Source: DATLED01 sp035525495
GTDB lineage: Bacteria; Actinomycetota; Acidimicrobiia; Acidimicrobiales; CADCTF01
Length of the DNA stretch: 64,000 nucleotides
Assembly: GCA_035525495.1 (NCBI GenBank)
Contig: DATLED010000027.1
Span: 1-64,000, forward strand
Direction of reading: 5' to 3'
Part shown: piece by piece, positions 49,250 to 57,605 of the stretch
Position numbering within the stretch: position 1 is the first letter of the stretch
Layout: each line of letters opens with the position of its first letter
Translations under genes and position numbers: made by a program
The notes under the pieces: generated by a model
The model's database searches: none
What the model was told of the DNA's origin: nothing
The model's input: only the letters and a program-made list of their open reading frames with translations

Positions 49250-50455
49250 GTGACGGCTTCGGGGACGGTGTGGGTCGACACCGATGCGGGGCTCGCTGAT
49301 CTCATCACGGCCCTCCGGGACGAGCCGCTCTACGGCATCGACACGGAGTTCCATCGCGAGCGCACGTACTGGCCGCAGCTGGCGTTGGTCCAGGTGGCTT
49401 GGCCGGGCGGGAACATCGCCCTCGTCGACCCGCTGGCCGTCGACCTCGGCCCCTTCGCCGAGGTCCTCGCCGGGCCGGGGACCTGCATCCTCCATGCCGC
49501 CGACCAGGACCTGGAGGTGCTCGAGCGGGCCTGCGGCGTCGTGCCCTCGGTGCTCTTCGACACCCAGGTGGCGGCGGGGTTCCTCGGGTTCTCGTCGGCA
49601 TCGCTCACCTCGCTGACGGAGCGCCTGCTGGGGCTCAGGCTCACCAAGGGCGACCGGCTCACCGATTGGTTGCAGCGCCCGCTCACGTCGGGCCAGCGCA
49701 CCTACGCGGCGGCGGACGTCGCCCATCTCCTCGACCTGCATGCGACGCTCGTGGAGCGCCTCGACCAGTGCGAGCGGCGAACGTGGGCGGAGCAGGAATG
49801 CGAGGTGTTGCGGGTCCGTCCCCACACGCCGCAAGAGCCCGACACGGCGTGGTGGCGGATCAAGGACAGCCGCTCGCTCCGGGGCGAGTCCCGCGGCATC
49901 GCTCAGGAGGTCGGGGCGTGGCGAGAGCGGAAGGCGGCGACGATCGACAAGCCGCCCCGGATGGTGCTCGCCGACCTGGCGTTGCTCGGCGCGGCCCACC
50001 GCAAGCCCTCGTCCATGGCCGACCTGCGCGACATCCGAGGCCTCGACGGTCGCTACCTCAAAGGCGACAACGGCCCGGAGATCCTCGACGCGGTGCGGCG
50101 CGGCGCCGCGCTGGACCGGTCGCGGATCCGCGTGCCGCCGACCGACGAGCTGGACCGAAACCTTCGCCCGGCGGTGACACTGGTCTCCGCCTGGGTGGCG
50201 CAGCTGGGCCAGGAGCTGCGGATCGACACGGCGATGCTGGCGACGCGGTCGGACCTGCTCGCGCTCCTACGGGGCGACGCCGACGCGCGGCTCAGCGTCG
50301 GCTGGCGGACGGGGCTCGTCGGCGATCGGATCCGCCAGCTCGTCGACGGGCGGGCGGCGGTGGCGTTCCGGCCGGGCAAGGGGGACCTCGTGCTCGAGGT
50401 CCGGTCCGGTGAGGAGCTCAGCGTGGACGTCCCCATCCCCGTCGAGGAGGCCTAG
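49250..50455 (+). CDS. rnd: ribonuclease D (DEDD exonuclease with HRDC domain)
   Basis: A 401-aa 3'-5' exoribonuclease. Exo I is IDTEFHRERTYWP, Exo II HAADQDLEVL, Exo III YAAADVAHLLDLH (DEDDy type). An HRDC domain near 215-295 (AWRERKAATIDKPPRMVLAD) follows. It trims tRNA and other stable RNA ends. TACGGT (49236-49241) lies 8 nt before GTG 49250. Typical length for actinobacterial RNase D. Confidence 0.94.
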   Translation: MTASGTVWVDTDAGLADLITALRDEPLYGIDTEFHRERTYWPQLALVQVAWPGGNIALVDPLAVDLGPFAEVLAGPGTCILHAADQDLEVLERACGVVPSVLFDTQVAAGFLGFSSASLTSLTERLLGLRLTKGDRLTDWLQRPLTSGQRTYAAADVAHLLDLHATLVERLDQCERRTWAEQECEVLRVRPHTPQEPDTAWWRIKDSRSLRGESRGIAQEVGAWRERKAATIDKPPRMVLADLALLGAAHRKPSSMADLRDIRGLDGRYLKGDNGPEILDAVRRGAALDRSRIRVPPTDELDRNLRPAVTLVSAWVAQLGQELRIDTAMLATRSDLLALLRGDADARLSVGWRTGLVGDRIRQLVDGRAAVAFRPGKGDLVLEVRSGEELSVDVPIPVEEA

Positions 50456-50467
50456 ACCTCGCGCCCG

Positions 50468-50698
50468 TCAGGCGGAGGGCTTGGGTCGCAGGTCGACGCG
50501 GAGCGTGAGGATCCCGTCCTCGAGGGTGCCCTCGGCGTCGCCGAGCATGGCGTAGTCCATGTAGTCGAGCTGCATCTGCTCCACGAACCGCTTCCGCTCG
50601 GGCCCCTCGATGGGAGGGATGCCTCGGCTCCGCACGGCCTTGGCGCGGGTTCGGAACCGGTCGATCATGGCACCGACATCGAAGGATTCCTCAGGCAC
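50468..50698 (-). CDS. small conserved-looking protein, unknown
   Basis: A 76-aa soluble protein from GTG 50698 (or 66 aa from ATG 50668). It has a charged helical N-terminal half (MIDRFRTRAKAVRSRGIPPIEGPERKRF) and a C-terminal strand pair (TLEDGILTLRVDLRP). No family recognised. A longer upstream frame is not supported. It is convergent with rnd, 12 bp apart. Confidence 0.6.
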   Translation of the reverse strand: MPEESFDVGAMIDRFRTRAKAVRSRGIPPIEGPERKRFVEQMQLDYMDYAMLGDAEGTLEDGILTLRVDLRPKPSA

Positions 50699-50770
50699 AC
50701 GCCGAGGGTAGTGCGGCACAACGGATACACTCCGCACCCGTTCAACCTTGTCGAGTCGGGGAGTGCGCCC

Positions 50771-50944
50771 GTGAAAAAGGGACGCCATCGGCGCTTTGAA
50801 GAGGCGCGTGCGCAAAAGCGGCAGACGGCCGAGCTCTCCGCTGAGCCGTGCGCCGAGTGCGGCGCCGAACCCGAGGCCGAGCACGCCTCGTGGTGCCTGG
50901 CCACCGTCGAGGACGACGAGGTCGAGGACGTCGACGCGCCCTGA
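50771..50944 (+). CDS. small cysteine-containing protein
   Basis: A 57-aa protein starting at GTG 50771, with RBS GGGGAG about 8 nt upstream and a TACACT (50726-50731) promoter. The N-terminus VKKGRHRRFEEARAQKR is basic; the middle has CAECGAEPEAEHASWC (a possible C2HC zinc site); the C-terminus is acidic (VEDDEVEDVDAP). It could be a small nucleic-acid or ribosome-associated protein. Function unknown. Confidence 0.7.
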   Translation: MKKGRHRRFEEARAQKRQTAELSAEPCAECGAEPEAEHASWCLATVEDDEVEDVDAP

Positions 50945-51015
50945 CGGGGCGAACCGTCCGAAGATGCCCCGTTCATCCGACGATCTCCTGGGCGGCACCT
51001 TCTAACCTGGACGGC

Positions 51016-52173
51016 GTGGGATCCGAACGGCGGGCTCGACGGCTCGCGCTCGCCGCCGTGATGGCGGCGGCGCTCTCGTCGTGCGGCGGTGGTGGCGCCG
51101 GCCCCGGCCCGGAGCACCTCGTGCGCGAGCTCGCCGCTCCGTCGACCACCGCGGCGCCCGCCGAGGCCCCGACCGACGGGGGAGCAGACACGGAGGCGTC
51201 CACCGAGGCGGGCGCCGCCACCGATCCGCCGGCGAGCGCGCCGCCGGCGCCGCCGTCCACACCTCCCCCCACGGTCGCGGCCGCCGCAGCCACCCCGACG
51301 GTCCCGCTGGCGACGCCGCCTGCGCCGGTGCGTCCACCCCTCGCCGTCACCGCCTCCAAGCCGAACCGCGTCGTGGGCGACATCGCCCCGTACGCGGGGC
51401 TGGGCACCTGGGTCGACGTCTACGACTGGAGCCACTACCACGACACCACGCCGACGGTCGGGCCCGAACAGGTCGACCAGATGGCATCGGTCGGCGTGCA
51501 GACGCTCTTCCTCCAGACGGCCAAGCACGACACCCCGGACCTGATCGCCGAGCCCGACCTGCTGATCCCGATCATCGACCGGGCCCACGCCCGCGGCATC
51601 AAGGTCGTCGCCTGGTACCTGCCGACCCTCGAGGATGTCGACAACGACCTCAACCGGCTCGTGGCCAGCGCCAACCTGGACGTCGATGGGCTGGCCGTCG
51701 ACATCGAGTCCCGCAAGATCCCCGACGCCAACGAGCGCAGCATGCGCCTCGTCGACCTCAGCACCCGCCTCCGCCAGGCGCTACCCGGTCGTGCGATAGG
51801 CGCCATCGTGATGCCGCCGGTGCAGATGGAGGTCGTCAACCCGAACTTCTGGCCAGGCTTCCCCTGGCAGCAGATCTCGGACAAGTACGACGTCTGGCAG
51901 ACCATGGGCTACTGGACGGACCGCAAGGAGTCCTCCGGCTATCGCGACCCCTACCGCTACACCGACGAGAACATCCGCCGGCTGCGGGCCGACCTCGGCA
52001 ACGCCGAGGCGCCGGTCTCGCCCGTCGGCGGCGTCGGCGGGATGGGCAACGGCGACATCGAGGCGTTCCTACGCGCGGCCGCCGAGAACGCCGCCATCGG
52101 CGGCTCGATCTACGACTTCCGCACGACCCGGCCCGAGGCCTGGCCCGCCCTCCGCGGCTTCCGGACAACGTGA
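51016..52173 (+). CDS. lipoprotein with TIM-barrel glycoside hydrolase-like domain
   Basis: A 385-aa lipoprotein with lipobox ALSSC (Cys near 24) and an Ala/Pro/Thr linker to about 115. A C-terminal domain follows with GTWVDVYDWSHY, VQTLFLQTAKHD, GIKVVAWYLPT, VDGLAVDIESRK and WQTMGYWTDRKES. The alternating strand/helix pattern and the acidic residue in LAVDIE fit a (beta/alpha)8 glycoside-hydrolase-like fold, but no family is certain. TAACCT (51003-51008) lies 7 nt before GTG 51016. Confidence 0.75.
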   Translation: MGSERRARRLALAAVMAAALSSCGGGGAGPGPEHLVRELAAPSTTAAPAEAPTDGGADTEASTEAGAATDPPASAPPAPPSTPPPTVAAAAATPTVPLATPPAPVRPPLAVTASKPNRVVGDIAPYAGLGTWVDVYDWSHYHDTTPTVGPEQVDQMASVGVQTLFLQTAKHDTPDLIAEPDLLIPIIDRAHARGIKVVAWYLPTLEDVDNDLNRLVASANLDVDGLAVDIESRKIPDANERSMRLVDLSTRLRQALPGRAIGAIVMPPVQMEVVNPNFWPGFPWQQISDKYDVWQTMGYWTDRKESSGYRDPYRYTDENIRRLRADLGNAEAPVSPVGGVGGMGNGDIEAFLRAAAENAAIGGSIYDFRTTRPEAWPALRGFRTT

Positions 52174-52237
52174 CCCCGGGGGCGCTTCGTGACCCACGGC
52201 ACAGGGTGCGGCGGCGCACCTCGGGTACAGGCTGGAG

Positions 52238-53185
52238 GTGCGCCGCTCCGAGACCTCCCTCCCGCCCGTCCCCCCGCCCGGTCTTCCCGCAGGGCGAGTC
52301 GTCGAGCTCCCCGGACGGGGCGAGGTCTTCGTGCGCGAGCGCCTCGGCGCCCCCGGCCAGCCGACGATCCTCCTCCTCCACGGATGGACGGCGTCGGCCG
52401 ACCTCAACTGGTTCCGCGCCTACGACGCCATCTCCCCGATGGGCCGCCTCGTCGCCATCGACCACCGCGGCCACGGTCGCGGCCTGCGGTCCGAACAGCC
52501 CTTCACGCTCGAGGACGCCGCCGACGACGCCGCCGCCCTCCTGCGCGCTCTTGACGGCGGGCCCGCGATCCTCGTCGGTTACTCGATGGGCGGCCCCATC
52601 GCCATGCTGGTGTGGGAGCGCCATCCCGACCTCGTCCGCGGGCTCGTCCTCGAGGCGACGGCTCTCGAGTGGCGGGCCACCCGCCGGGAACGGGTGGCGC
52701 TCAAGTTCGCCGGCGCCCTCGAACTGTTCCTGCGGATGGGCCGTCCGCGAGGGCTCCTCGATCGGGCCCTTCGGCATGCGGTGCGGGTGCAGCCGGACCT
52801 GGCGCCGCTCGAGGGATGGCTCCGGGCCGAGCTCAAGCGGGGCGATCCCGCGGCGCTGGCCGACGCCGGTCGCGCCCTCGGCGACTACGACGCCCGGCCG
52901 TTCGCCGGCCGGGTGGACGTCCCCGCGGCGGTGGTGATCACGACCGAGGACCGCCTCGTCCGTCCCCGCAAGCAGCAGGCCCTGGCCCGCGCCATCCCCG
53001 GCGCCACGACGTGGGAGATCCCCGGCGACCACGATTCCTGTCTCCTGAAGCCGCACGAGTTCGCGGCCACGACGGTCGCCGCCATCGATGACGTCGTGGC
53101 GAGGTCGAGGGCGACGCGACCTCAGCCGGCGGCGGCCGACCGCTTGGTCGACAGCTCGACCCGCACTGCGGGGTGGGGCGTGTAG
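52238..53185 (+). CDS. alpha/beta hydrolase
   Basis: A 315-aa alpha/beta hydrolase: LLLHGWTASADLNW (oxyanion), DHRGHGRG, nucleophile GYSMGG, acid in TTEDRLV and His in GDHDSC. There is no signal peptide. Its last 21 codons (ATRPQPAAADRLVDSS) overlap the end of the opposite-strand gene by 64 bp, an unusually long convergent overlap here. Start GTG 52238. Substrate unknown. Confidence 0.87.
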   Translation: MRRSETSLPPVPPPGLPAGRVVELPGRGEVFVRERLGAPGQPTILLLHGWTASADLNWFRAYDAISPMGRLVAIDHRGHGRGLRSEQPFTLEDAADDAAALLRALDGGPAILVGYSMGGPIAMLVWERHPDLVRGLVLEATALEWRATRRERVALKFAGALELFLRMGRPRGLLDRALRHAVRVQPDLAPLEGWLRAELKRGDPAALADAGRALGDYDARPFAGRVDVPAAVVITTEDRLVRPRKQQALARAIPGATTWEIPGDHDSCLLKPHEFAATTVAAIDDVVARSRATRPQPAAADRLVDSSTRTAGWGV

Positions 53186-53895
53186 CTCTCCGGCGGCCGG
53201 CTCTGGAGGTAGGTCACCAGCAGGTCATAGATGTGCAGACCGATCATCTCCACGATCTCGTCGCGCATCGTCTGGAAGACGGCGCGCCCCTCGATGAACG
53301 CGTCGGGGGCCTCGGTGCACCACCAGTGGAACTCCTCGCCGCCCTCTCCCCAGTGCTTGCGGTCCCACTGGATCAGCCGTGACGTGACGTGGCCGCCGCC
53401 GTCCTCGGTGTCCTCGCGGCGCAAGGGCAACTGCCAGCAGACGTTCGGCTTGTGGTCGAGCGGGCGGTCACCACGATCGAGCGCGGCCGCGTGGAGCGCG
53501 CAGCCGGGGCCGCCGGCGAATCCCGGACGGTTGAGGAAGATGCAGGCGCCGTCGACCTGCTTCGTCAACGTCTCGCCCTCGTCGTTGACCTTGAGGATCT
53601 TGAGCTTCCCGCTCTTGCCCCGACCCTTGTCGATGAACTGCCAGTGCTCGGCCGTCAGCTCGGCCGCGGCTCGCTCGGTGTTGGCGATGTCGTCGGCGTC
53701 GACGAAGTGCGCGCCGTAGCTGCAGCAACCCTGCACGAGCTCCGGCGCCGGCCCGGTCAGCACGCCCTGGCAGCCGCGGCCGAAGATGCAGGTCCAGTTG
53801 CTCATCAGGAAGGTGACGTCGAACATCCAGGTCCGGTGCTCGTCGGGGTCCTCGAAGGAGATCCACTCGTGGGTGTCGATGGGAGGCCTCGTCAT
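53122..53895 (-). CDS. cysteine-rich protein, putative metal or Fe-S binding
   Basis: A 257-aa cytosolic protein with spaced cysteines in IFGRGCQG, LVQGCCSYGAHF, GACIFLNRPGF, GGPGCALHAAAL and NVCWQLP, plus WWCTEAP near the end. The CC and CxLH patterns recall YkgJ/DUF3109-type zinc or Fe-S proteins, but I cannot name the family. ATG 53895 overlaps the stop of a 28-codon reading frame upstream (ATGA). The 3' end runs 64 bp into the opposite hydrolase gene. Confidence 0.75.
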   Translation of the reverse strand: MTRPPIDTHEWISFEDPDEHRTWMFDVTFLMSNWTCIFGRGCQGVLTGPAPELVQGCCSYGAHFVDADDIANTERAAAELTAEHWQFIDKGRGKSGKLKILKVNDEGETLTKQVDGACIFLNRPGFAGGPGCALHAAALDRGDRPLDHKPNVCWQLPLRREDTEDGGGHVTSRLIQWDRKHWGEGGEEFHWWCTEAPDAFIEGRAVFQTMRDEIVEMIGLHIYDLLVTYLQSRPPESYTPHPAVRVELSTKRSAAAG

Positions 53896-53978
53896 GGGGT
53901 GGCGGTCAGCGCCTCCGCGAGCTCGTGCCAGAGCCCGCCGGCGCCCAGCGGTCCTTTCTCGAACGGGTCGATGAGCAT
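53892..53978 (-). CDS. possible 28-aa leader peptide or frame-shifted N-terminal piece
   Basis: MLIDPFEKGPLGAGGLWHEL and eight more residues, then TGA overlapping the ATG of the cysteine-rich gene. The composition looks protein-like and the ATGA coupling is typical here. Just upstream, TACCGT (54040-54035) precedes an ATG (54025) in another frame (MPSVRLAASLEADRG). Either this is a true small upstream gene or a sequencing/natural frameshift split a longer N-terminus. Weak ribosome-binding site. Confidence 0.35.
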   Translation of the reverse strand: MLIDPFEKGPLGAGGLWHELAEALTATP

Positions 53979-54061
53979 GCGCCGCGATCGGCCTCGAGGG
54001 ACGCGGCGAGGCGCACGGACGGCATCGGGTTCCCACGGTAGTGGCCGTAGGCTCTGCCGTT

Positions 54062-55267
54062 GTGACAACGGCGGTCGTGCGCGCACCGGAGTCGGAGGAC
54101 GAGTGGCGGCAGTGCCACCGCATCGCCGCGCAAGGCTTCAACGGGCCGCTCACGCCCGCGGCCGAGGAGGAGCAGCTCCCGAAGTTCCACCGTGACCGAT
54201 GCCTCGCAGTGGTCGTCGGGGACGAGGTGGCGGCGTGGTCGCAGGTCCGTCCGTTCGGCCAGTTCTTCGGCGGGCGTCGCGTGCCGATGGGCGGCTTCTC
54301 GCCGGTGGTCACCGCCCCCGAGCATCGCGGGCAGGGGTTCGGCTCGCGCGTGACGGCGGCGCAGCTCCCGATCATGCGCGACCGCGGCGAGGTGATCGCC
54401 GGGCTGTATCCGGCGCAGACGCAGCTGTACCGCGGCAACGGCTTCGAGGTCGCCGGTGTGTTCGCGGGCCGGACCCTCCCGACGCGCAGCCTCCACCACC
54501 TCCGTCCCTCGGCATCGGTGCGGCTCCGAGCGGGAACGGCCGACGACCTCGCGGCGGTGAAGGGGTGCTACGCCCGGTTCGCGATGACGCAGAACGGGTG
54601 GCTCGACCGGCCCGATGTGTGGTGGGACAACATCGTCCCTGGCGACAAGATCGGGCGCGAGCAGTTCCTCTACGTCGCTGACGGCGAGGGCGGCGCGCTC
54701 GCGGGCTACGTCCGGTATGCCCACGCGAAGGCGCGCCCCCCGGCGCTCGGGTACACGATCCAGGTGATGGACTTCTGCGCAGCGGAGCCGGACGTGGCGC
54801 TGGCGCTCTGGCGGATGATCGGGACGTCGTCGACGCAGGCCGAGCACGTACGGATCTCTGGCGCGGTCGAGCACCCGCTCCTGCTGTTGCTCCCGGACCA
54901 GGACCTGAAGACGACGGACGAGATCCGCTGGATGCTCCGGGTCGTCGATGCGCCGCGCGCGATCGCCGCGCGCGGGTACCCGGCGGCGGTCCGCGCCACG
55001 GTCGACCTCGACCTCGCCGACCGCCAGTGCGAATGGAACGCCGGCCGGTGGCGGCTGACCGTGGAGGACGGATCGGCGACGCTGGACAAGGGTGGAGACG
55101 GCGACGTGCAGTTGACGAGCAACGCCTTCTCCGCCCTCTACAGCGGCTATGCGGCGGCCGGCACGCTGCGACGGACGGGGCTCATCAGCAGCGGCGACAC
55201 CCGTTCGCTGTCGGCACTCGAAGCCGTCTTCGCGGGGCCCACGCCGTCGATCGCGGACTTCTACTGA
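54062..55267 (+). CDS. Eis-like GNAT N-acetyltransferase
   Basis: A 401-aa protein of the enhanced-intracellular-survival family. The N-terminal GNAT domain holds the acetyl-CoA loop in VVTAPEHRGQGFGSRV. A second degenerate GNAT domain and a C-terminal SCP2-like domain (VDLDLADRQCEWNAGRWRL to NAFSALYSGYAAAGTL) follow, the usual three-part Eis layout. Such enzymes acetylate amines, including aminoglycosides. GTG 54062 is 8 nt after TAGGCT (54048-54053), which decides the start over GTG 54041. Its stop overlaps glcD (TGATG). Confidence 0.9.
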   Translation: MTTAVVRAPESEDEWRQCHRIAAQGFNGPLTPAAEEEQLPKFHRDRCLAVVVGDEVAAWSQVRPFGQFFGGRRVPMGGFSPVVTAPEHRGQGFGSRVTAAQLPIMRDRGEVIAGLYPAQTQLYRGNGFEVAGVFAGRTLPTRSLHHLRPSASVRLRAGTADDLAAVKGCYARFAMTQNGWLDRPDVWWDNIVPGDKIGREQFLYVADGEGGALAGYVRYAHAKARPPALGYTIQVMDFCAAEPDVALALWRMIGTSSTQAEHVRISGAVEHPLLLLLPDQDLKTTDEIRWMLRVVDAPRAIAARGYPAAVRATVDLDLADRQCEWNAGRWRLTVEDGSATLDKGGDGDVQLTSNAFSALYSGYAAAGTLRRTGLISSGDTRSLSALEAVFAGPTPSIADFY

Positions 55268-56709
55268 TGCGCGCGGCCGACCCGCTCCTCGCTGAGCTCC
55301 GCGCCGCGCTCAGCGACGATCGCGTGCTCGACCAACCGATCTCCCTGGCGCTGTACGCGCGGGATGCGTCGGTCATCGAGGGCCGCGCCGGCGCCGTGTG
55401 CTTCCCGTGCACGACGGCGGAGGTGCAGGCCGTCGTCCGCATCGCCCGCCGGCACGAACGGGCGATCATCCCGCGCGGCTCGGGGACCGGCCTCGCCGGG
55501 GGCGCCGTACCGGTGAGCTCGGATCCCGAGCGCCCGCCGGTCGTCGTGGTGACCACGAAGATGGACGCCGTCCTCGAGATCGACGCGGACGACCGGACCG
55601 CCTGGGTGCAGCCGGGCGTCCTGAACCTCGATCTGTCGCGCGCCACCCACCCCTATGGCCTCCACTTCGCGCCCGACCCGTCGAGCCAGCAGTCCTGCTC
55701 GGTCGGTGGCAACGTCGCCAACAACTCCGGCGGTCCGCACTGCCTCCTGTACGGCGTCACGAGCGCGCACGTCCTCGCGATCGAGGTCGTCCTGCCCGAC
55801 GGTTCACTGACGATGCTCGGCGGGCTCGATGCCGACACCGCGGGCTACGACCTGCGGGGTGCGTTCGTGGGGAGCGAGGGGACGATGGGGATCGCGACCC
55901 GCATCGCCGTGCGGCTCACGCCGAACCCACCGGCCATCCGCACGCTGCTCGCCGACTTCACCTCCGTCGAGTCTGCGGCCGCGGCGGTGAGCGGGATCAT
56001 CGCCGCCGGCATCGTTCCCGCCGCCTTGGAGATGATGGACGCCGCCATCACCCGCGCCGTCGAGGACTACGTCAACGCCGGCTTTCCTCGCGACGCCGCG
56101 GCCATCCTCCTCGTCGAGGTCGACGGCCTGCCCGATGGCGTCGAAGCCGCGGCCGCGGCGGTGCAGGAGGTCGTCCTCGCCCATGGCGCGCGGGGCGTGA
56201 GGATCGCCGCCGATGCCGCGGAGCGGCAGCTGCTGTGGAAGGGCCGCAAGTCGGCCTTCGGCGCCATCGCCCGTATCGCGCCGAACTACTACCTCCACGA
56301 CGCGGTGGTGCCGCGCACGAAGCTCGTCGACGTCCTCCGCCGGGTCTACGAGATCGCCGAGCGCTACGACCTGCTGATGATGAACGTGTTCCACGCGGGC
56401 GACGGCAACCTCCATCCGTTGATCGTCTTCGATCGCCGCGTCCCGGGGACGATGGAGCGGGTGCACGCTGCGGGCGCGGAGATCATCGAGGCCTGCGTGG
56501 CCGCCGGTGGCGTGCTCTCCGGCGAGCACGGGATCGGTCTGGAGAAGCGGGACTACATGCCGATGATCTTCAGCGAGGACGACCTCGACGCGCAGGCGCG
56601 GCTGCGTGAGGTGTTCGACCCCACGCACTCGTGCAACCCGCTCAAGGTCCTTCCCGGGGGCTCCCGGTGCGGCGACCTGCAGTCCGTCCCCGAGGGCGCA
56701 TGGATCTGA
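55267..56709 (+). CDS. glcD: glycolate oxidase FAD subunit GlcD
   Basis: FAD-linked oxidase of 480 aa. The FAD-binding loop PRGSGTGLAGGAVP and SVGGNVANNSGG are canonical, followed by VFHAGDGNLHPLI and GEHGIGLEKRDYM near the C-terminus. It oxidises glycolate (or D-lactate) to the 2-oxoacid, passing electrons via GlcF. Coupled to the Eis gene by TGATG, and its end overlaps glcE by 10 bp. A short C-terminal extension follows the usual CNPLKVLP end. Confidence 0.94.
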   Translation: MRAADPLLAELRAALSDDRVLDQPISLALYARDASVIEGRAGAVCFPCTTAEVQAVVRIARRHERAIIPRGSGTGLAGGAVPVSSDPERPPVVVVTTKMDAVLEIDADDRTAWVQPGVLNLDLSRATHPYGLHFAPDPSSQQSCSVGGNVANNSGGPHCLLYGVTSAHVLAIEVVLPDGSLTMLGGLDADTAGYDLRGAFVGSEGTMGIATRIAVRLTPNPPAIRTLLADFTSVESAAAAVSGIIAAGIVPAALEMMDAAITRAVEDYVNAGFPRDAAAILLVEVDGLPDGVEAAAAAVQEVVLAHGARGVRIAADAAERQLLWKGRKSAFGAIARIAPNYYLHDAVVPRTKLVDVLRRVYEIAERYDLLMMNVFHAGDGNLHPLIVFDRRVPGTMERVHAAGAEIIEACVAAGGVLSGEHGIGLEKRDYMPMIFSEDDLDAQARLREVFDPTHSCNPLKVLPGGSRCGDLQSVPEGAWI

Positions 56710-57605
56710 CCAACTTCGCCAAGGAGGTCGGGGGGATCGACGACGGTCCGGTCACCTGCGTGGGGGGTCGCACGCAATGGGACGTCGGTGGTTCGGTCGA
56801 CGGCGACGCGCGCGAGGTCGTGGCGCCGTCGGGCATCGTCGAGTTCGAGCCCGCAGAGATGGTCGTGCGAGTGCGCAGCGGCACGTCGGTCGCCGAGCTC
56901 GACGCCGCCCTCGCCGAGCGGGGACAGCAGGTGGCGCTCGACCCCTCGGCGCCCGACCTTGCGACCGTGGGCGGCGTGCTCGCCGTCGGCCGCAGCGGCA
57001 TCCGCAGGCTCCGCTACGGCCCCGTTCGCGACACCGTCCTCGAGGTGCGCACGGTGATGGCGGAGGGGCAACTCGTGAAGGCGGGTGGACCGGTCGTGAA
57101 GAACGTGAGCGGGTTCGACCTCGGGCGCCTGCTCGTCGGGTCGCTCGGGACGCTCGGCTTCCTCGCCGAGGTCGTCTTGCGGTGCTCGCCGAAGCCGCCG
57201 GTCGCGCAGTGGCTGCGGTCGCCGGACGGGGCGGATCCGTTCGCCGCTCGCGACTGCCTGTTCCGCCCGTCGTCGCTCCTGTGGGACGGCACGTCGACCT
57301 GGGTCCTGCTCGAGGGCCACGCCGCCGACGTCGCCGCCGAGAGGGCTTCGCTGGGTGCCGGGTGGAGCGAGGTCGGCGGACCTCCGGCGCTGCCCGTCGG
57401 TGGGCACCGGCGATCGGCGCGACCGTCGGAGTTGCGCGAACTGCGCGGATCGTCGTTCGTTGCCGAGATCGGCGTCGGGACGATCCACGTCGGTGGCGAG
57501 GTGCCGCCCGTGCGCGTGGACCCGTCGACCGGAGAGCTGCACCGGCGGGTGAAGGCGGCGTTCGATCCCACCGGACGCATGAACCCCGGAAGGTCGGTCG
57601 CGTGA
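56700..57605 (+). CDS. glcE: glycolate oxidase subunit GlcE
   Basis: A second FAD-binding oxidase-like subunit of 301 aa, shorter than GlcD. SGIVEFEPAEMVVRVRSGTSV and LATVGGVLAVGRSGIRRLRYGPVRDTVL keep the PCMH-type FAD fold. VKNVSGFDLGRLLVGSLGTLGFLAEV is a GlcE signature. It forms the GlcDEF complex with its neighbours. ATG 56700 lies inside the end of glcD. Confidence 0.93.
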   Translation: MDLTNFAKEVGGIDDGPVTCVGGRTQWDVGGSVDGDAREVVAPSGIVEFEPAEMVVRVRSGTSVAELDAALAERGQQVALDPSAPDLATVGGVLAVGRSGIRRLRYGPVRDTVLEVRTVMAEGQLVKAGGPVVKNVSGFDLGRLLVGSLGTLGFLAEVVLRCSPKPPVAQWLRSPDGADPFAARDCLFRPSSLLWDGTSTWVLLEGHAADVAAERASLGAGWSEVGGPPALPVGGHRRSARPSELRELRGSSFVAEIGVGTIHVGGEVPPVRVDPSTGELHRRVKAAFDPTGRMNPGRSVA

